Assembly: GCA_947579605.1 (NCBI GenBank)
Contig: OX388305.1
Coordinates: 29,773,542 to 29,837,541 of the forward strand
From: Athripsodes cinereus
Lineage: Eukaryota > Arthropoda > Insecta > Trichoptera > Leptoceridae
Reading direction: 5' to 3'
Length of the DNA: 64,000 nucleotides
Every line of letters begins with the position of its first letter. The first letter of the stretch is position 1. This document shows, in pieces, positions 59,157-64,000 of the stretch. Under the pieces are notes generated by a model that saw nothing but the letters and a program-made list of their open reading frames with translations, was not told where the DNA came from and did not search any database. Both the position numbers and the translations under genes were made by a program.

Positions 59157-60588
59157 TACTTACTTTACTTTTCGGGTCCGGACTTTAGACTTTGCCACTC
59201 CAGTATTCAGCGACGTATATCGCCTTGTCATTCGCCATCAATAGGTCACTCTCATTACATGCATTCCGCATCAGCGGGCATTGCAATAAATGAGAATCAC
59301 TCTGCACCTCCCAGCAGTCACAGCTAGTGTCCTCCTCATCCAAAAAGCCCCACCTCTGCTGGTTACTTTTGCACCTAGTCACCCCAACCCTTAGCCTGTT
59401 CAGTGTCTTCCACGTGGGGTACCTCAGACTATGCACGGTGTTTGCGCTTTCGGATGGCATCATCCATGGATTGTCGCCAAGTTCCTGCTTCCACAATTCC
59501 TCTTTACGCTTTTCTAACGAGGTTGTAGGTCATTCGTAACTTTAAGGAAGCTTTTTCTCGATCCTAGTCTTGGAGGTACCATCCGATGGTCGTGAAGGGG
59601 ATGTCTAGGGTCGTGAATCTGCTTGTGTCTTTCTGTGTCTGCTGCCACCTTTCTTCTTATAGCAGGAGGAGCGATTCCAATTATGGGGTATAATTTATTT
59701 ACCGCAGTTGGGTTGAGGCAGCCGGACACCAGTCGAGCCATATCATTCACCGCAACATCTACCTGCTTGGTGTGTGATGACGCCTGCCAGACCGGGCAGG
59801 CGTACTCGGCTGCGGAAATACACAGTCCCAAAGCAGAGGTGCGGAGTACATGTGGAGATGCTCCCCAAGATGAACCGGTGAGCTTTCGTAAGATGTTATT
59901 TCTGGCGGAGACTTTCTGCTTGGTGTTATTGCAGTGTTCCTTAAAGGACAGTGTCCTATCCAATGTCACACCAAGGTATTTAGGTGTGGGACAGTGTTCG
60001 ATTTTTTCTCCTTTCCACGTGACCTCCAGCTTTCTGCCTGCTTCTCTGTTTTTGAGGTGGAAGGCGCAGAGTTGTGTTTTTCTTGGGTTTGGCTTTAACA
60101 TGTTCTCGTTGTAGTATTTTTCAAGTGCATTTAGTGTTTGGGTGAGTTTTTCTTCAACCAATTGGAATGTATCTTCCTGAGCGGCCAATGCGGTGTCATC
60201 AGCATATATGAACTGCCGGGTTTCCTCTGGGATGGGTTGATCATTTGTGTAAATGTTGTATAGTGTTGGTGCTAAAACACTTCCCTGTGGCAGTCCATTT
60301 TTCTGAGTTCTCCATCGGCTTTCCTTACCCTCCAATGTCACGTAGAATCGTCTATTGCTCAAGAAGTTACGGATCAAGGATGTGAGTCTAAAATCTTTCG
60401 TGATATTGTAAATCTTAGTTGTGAGTCTTGTGTGGTTCACTGTATCATATGCAGCTGTCAAATTCACAAATGCCACTTCCGTGATCTTTTTCCTTTCAAA
60501 GCCATCCTCAATGTGCTGCACCAAGTTAAGAACTTGTCCAGTACATGATCTTCCCGGTATGAAACCTGCCTGTTCTCTTATCGAGGAT
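59157..60588 (-). pseudogene. Jockey-like LINE reverse transcriptase, 5'-truncated and inactivated
   Basis: On minus the frame is open from the 5' target duplication: SSIREQAGFIPGRSCTGQV leads into an RT palm and thumb. Motifs: VNLTAAYDTVNH (motif A), NGLPQGSVLAPTLYN (motif B), FIYADDTALAA (motif C with YADD), and LKPNPRKTQLCAF, TPKYLGVTLDRTLSF downstream. The frame stops near 59514; a second frame (59185-59496) continues with the C-terminal part WKTLNRLRVGVTRC and a Cys/His cluster (CDC...H...C). A single frameshift near 59514-59530 therefore separates them. The first Asp of motif A, a metal-binding residue in reverse transcriptases, is Asn (AAT, 60462-60464). The endonuclease and ORF1 are absent by 5' truncation. 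The 3' end is an AAGTAAAG-type A-rich tail. I assign the jockey clade from general resemblance. Confidence 0.85.
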
Positions 60589-60599
60589 ACTAAGGTACT

Positions 60600-63500
60600 A
60601 AGAAATATGTAGGTAAATGATGCTTAGATTATTATCTACTAAGAAGTGGCAAAAATCATTTAATATATTTGATAATAATAACTATGTGATTTTGATTTTT
60701 TACAGAACACGGGGCACCACCTAAAATATTTGTCGCTGAAAGTAATCGATCATCAATTATAGTATCACTGAAAAATATTCATGCCTTATAAATGATATTT
60801 ATTGTTTTATAAATTTTATGTGCAACACACGATTTATGCAGGTAAATTTCAGTTGTATTTAAGCAAATATATTATTATAATATTAATATAATACTCGTAT
60901 ATTTGCACGATGATATTTTATGATGGAGAATATTAATTTATGTAGGTATACCGTCTAATGGACGGAGCTTTTGGTCTGAGATAACATAAGGGGTTCTAAC
61001 AAAAAGGTATTCAAAATATGTTGGATGTAGGAAAACTGAATTGGAGGGAGCCTCTGGGTACCTCCACAATATGTACCCTCATACTTTACTAATGATAAGT
61101 TATAATTAGATCTGTTCTCAACCAACCAAATATCCCTCTCGAGCAAAATCACTGAGCCAAATAAACGCGAGTATCTAAGCCACATGACCAAAAATTAGTA
61201 AATAAATGAAGTATTTAGAAGTGAGAGTTAATAAGTACGTTTGCCAAGTATCTAGGTATATTATATACACATACATACTTCCGTGAGGGAGGTAGGGTGC
61301 GTACATACAAAGATTGCGAGCTGAAAGGTTTGTGTTTATAAACGTCTCTTTTATCTTCAAAGCGTTTACGAGCGCAACCCAAAGATGAGACTGAGAGAGA
61401 GTTTAATATTTATTTTATCGCTTCCCAGGGAAGGTGGTGATAAATTATGTAATATTCAGAAGTAATCTTGTTATTCCCTCACCTCTACCTACCTCGTCCA
61501 AACCAACTACTTTGTTGTTCAGTACCACTCAATAATAAAGTGGATAATTTGTTTCGAATATACCTAATCATATAAACTCATACTCGTTGTATTAACTATT
61601 CTACATAATAAATAAATAAATAAATAATGCATGTAGGTAGTACAACACATATTTAACATATGTAAATTACTAATTATTGTAACATTTTACTTTATTCTAC
61701 AAATTTCGGTACACAGTTAGATACAAAATGAAAAAGTTTAACATTATACATTGGCAGATAAACCTAAAAAGTCCCACGGATTACCAGATCATACATTCTA
61801 TGTCACCATCGACATACAAAACAAAGAGAGAAAATACGCTGAAACCATAGAAATAGTTCAATTGACATAAGAAGCATTTAAAAATTATGTTACGTTTTAT
61901 CACTGAGTACCTACATACTGTTTGAATAAATGGTTTAAAATAATAATCTCTCCCTATTACAAAAACTAGAATAGGTATACCTATATAATATTTTCATGCG
62001 TACGTAATGTAACGCAGGCATGTACTTGTAAAGGATAAATAAGAACATACAAGAATAAAATGAATCAACATATGGTTACATTTGGAGAGGAAGTCTTTTT
62101 AGTTTAATTTGTTGACGTAACAAATAGCAATAACACTGTGAGAAGTAAAAAGGCGTATGTATGAAATGTTATTTGTATGAGTAATTCATCATAAAATAAT
62201 GCAAGATATTTTTTTTGTTTGTATAATAAATATTACGTTCAAGAATGCGTAATGTGTTTATTTTATAATAATTATCTTTTCATTTAATAATTTAAAAATA
62301 AACCGAGAAATAAAATAAAATGTTAAAAAATAGGATGGGTTAGGGGAGTCGAATATTTTTATACTTAAATAAATACTACCTGTATAGTATACGATATCCA
62401 ATTTTTTTGAGGCTTTAAAACTCTGTTAAGTGTCTACACTGGCAGCTTTTATTTATATTACAATTAATGTTGACTTACCTACAACAAAGTAAGTAGGTGA
62501 GTTAGGCGATTTGTAATAAATTTTCTAGTTCCATTTACCTGCAACAAAAGAAATAAAAGTCGTTATATCACATTCACTACCTCTCATCTGTTAGGATGAA
62601 GAATCGATCATAATAAGTTATACACTTAAATTAGGGTCACCTTTGAATAATAAATATGTATTCATATATTTTCTTGTTAGGTTTATTTCATAATTATAAT
62701 TTAATGAGTTCAGGAGAAAAAATAAGTAAAACCTCATTTGATCCGAATTATTCCAGAGAGGATAAGGCTCACTTAGTGAGGACCTACCCAAATATTAATT
62801 TTAATAGAACCTGTGAATATTTCACCAATATTACACCTTCCAGGAATCAACAACGGAGAAAATAATCAAGGCAAAGTACAATTTTCATCAAGGACGAAAA
62901 CAACTCGTACCTATATTATTATATCATCTCTACAAAGAACTTTGTAAATTCTTTAAAGAGAAAACGATAATAATTGAACAATTATTTGAGATTCAAATAG
63001 TTTGAATAATGAAACATCGAAGAATATAAATAATATGACTGTTAATAACAATACCAGAACAGAGTTTACCCATTAACTATATACATATATACCTATATTT
63101 AGTATTGTTGTTGGGTGTCTTAACTATGTACAAATTATTATTGGAATGCTCTCTTTAAGATGTTTATTGAGCTCTTGTAAATAAAGCATTCGATTCGATA
63201 ATAGATTACAGAGCACTCGTTGATATAATAAAATTATGTTAGTATTTAAGTATGCAAATTATTTCAATTCCTTTATTGTTCGGCTTACTTGCAAATATTT
63301 AATGTATACATATATTTCTTATTATTGTATTGAATAGGTATTATAATACGTTTCTAATTTTATCTTGAAATATTACTCTTGGTATTTATTTATCAATCAG
63401 AGACACAAACAGAAGGTTGACTAAATAGACACAATAAAAACATTATACACTGACTTGGCCAGGTCAATCCTCCAATTAAGTGTGTCTACAGCATAAAAAT

Positions 63501-63715
63501 ATCAATGTAAACAAAATAATTCGTAAAAAAAAATCAAATAAAAGTAGTCTACATTCACCGAAAGCCCAGTACAAACTGGACCCGCACCAAATAAACACCG
63601 AAGGCTTCAAACAACAAGAAGCAACAACCATCGCAACACTTAAGATCGAGCAATCCATTGAATACCATTATTTAATACTGGAACATTAAGAATATAAAAC
63701 AAACTAAACATTGCG
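60600..63715. other. 3.1 kb with no supported feature
   Basis: AT-rich. At about 61275-61300 the minus strand reads CCTACCTCCCTCACGGAAGT followed by ATGTATGT, which could be a decayed RTE terminus but is too short to call. Frames of 60-78 codons have no motifs. Confidence 0.4.
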
Positions 63716-63753
63716 TTATTAATTTTTAAATTAATTAATTTAAAAATTAATAA
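63716..63753. repeat. 38-bp perfect AT palindrome
   Basis: The half-site TTATTAATTTTTAAATTAA is followed immediately by its exact reverse complement, no loop. Such perfect AT palindromes can extrude as cruciforms, but in AT-rich DNA they can also arise by slippage. Confidence 0.85.
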
Positions 63754-64000
63754 TTAATTTTCACAGTGTAAACACCAAAATATTACAATTATTGTATTAT
63801 TCCTTAATCCTATTGAATTACGGTGTAATTGAACATTATTGTTTATTTTATGAAATTACAACGCACTGACTTTGATCAAACAATTATATTCATAGAATCA
63901 GAAAAAATATCTTACACAACAGCATATAGGTGATATTTTTTTTTAAATTTCAAATAAACGTTGTTTCTTAGTATTTTTAAAAATCAAAACCTCCATAAAA
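63754..64000. other. No supported feature at the window end
   Basis: AT-rich sequence only. Confidence 0.4.

Noticed and set aside
59623..60114. 163-codon plus frame opposite the jockey-like RT
   Set aside because: A shadow of the reverse transcriptase frame on the minus strand; no domain of its own.
61265..61310. Possible RTE 3' terminus (CCTACCTCCCTCACGG with ATGT repeats, minus)
   Set aside because: Only about 30 bp of weak resemblance and no coding remnant upstream.

Overview
This window looks like repeat-rich, gene-free insect DNA, most probably lepidopteran (moth or butterfly). The grounds are: AT-rich sequence with many TAGGTACCTAC-type words; several non-LTR retrotransposon 3' ends of a style common in Lepidoptera (a TTGGAAGA...TCGC...GATAA...CTCGCC block followed by an AATAAA or AATAAAT tail); and a tRNA-headed SINE at 28.3-28.6 kb whose 3' half resembles sequence I recall from lepidopteran LINE/SINE tails. 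The order-level call is inference from recalled sequence style, not from a search. I found no convincing host protein-coding exon, no genuine tRNA, rRNA or snRNA gene, no CRISPR array and nothing bacterial.

What can be supported is a dense graveyard of mobile elements. (1) Non-LTR retrotransposon pieces. A 1.4 kb, 5'-truncated jockey-like insertion (59157-60588, minus) has a perfect 12-bp target duplication and lies beside an unrelated LINE 3' end. Two close copies of one RTE-like family end in GAT repeats (29173-29747 and 37262-37862). Several other RTE-type C-terminal fragments occur at about 4.3, 11.7-12.3, 14.2-14.7, 15.1, 17.3, 36.4 and 49.4 kb. (2) A tRNA-derived SINE ('SINE1') has eight copies. 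It carries good A and B boxes and a 3' tail that can form two hairpins. (3) A short family I call 'R' has about fifteen recognisable copies. Its 3' end (CTACCCC, hairpin, CGTGATGGTA, then TAG repeats) closely mirrors the end of the RTE elements in the same window. (4) DNA transposon remains: a 518-bp hAT-type MITE (17840-18357) with an 8-bp target duplication and a SINE1 copy nested inside it, a second hAT-like remnant at 57.8-58.0 kb, a 223-bp MITE at 50812-51034, and smaller foldbacks at 16.3 and 33.1 kb. (5) Tandem repeats, notably about 390 bp of an 8-bp unit at 30193-30583.

The most striking object is at 47787-48057. It is a 271-bp insertion flanked by an 11-bp perfect direct repeat. It contains an 81-bp inverted repeat with identical arms and a 51-bp loop, and ends in an A-rich tail on the minus strand. 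It looks like a recently retroposed long-hairpin RNA. A diverged relative of its loop plus one arm lies at 13867-13966.

Layout: 1-6 kb is mostly featureless with a possible solo LTR near 5.6 kb; 6-18.4 kb is a dense mosaic of R, SINE1, RTE and hAT pieces; 18.4-28.3 kb is almost empty apart from one R copy and a GC-richer patch at 19.6 kb; 28.3-33.3 kb holds the SINE2 copy, RTE-like copy 1, the 8-bp array, SINE1 and a foldback; 33.3-44 kb is sparse with RTE-like copy 2; 44-52.5 kb is a second dense cluster; 52.5-57.7 kb is empty; 57.7-60.6 kb holds hAT and jockey pieces; 60.6-64 kb is empty apart from a 38-bp perfect palindrome. The elements do not form a pathway. Their relationship is nesting and probable parasitism, with non-autonomous R and SINE copies relying on LINE machinery.
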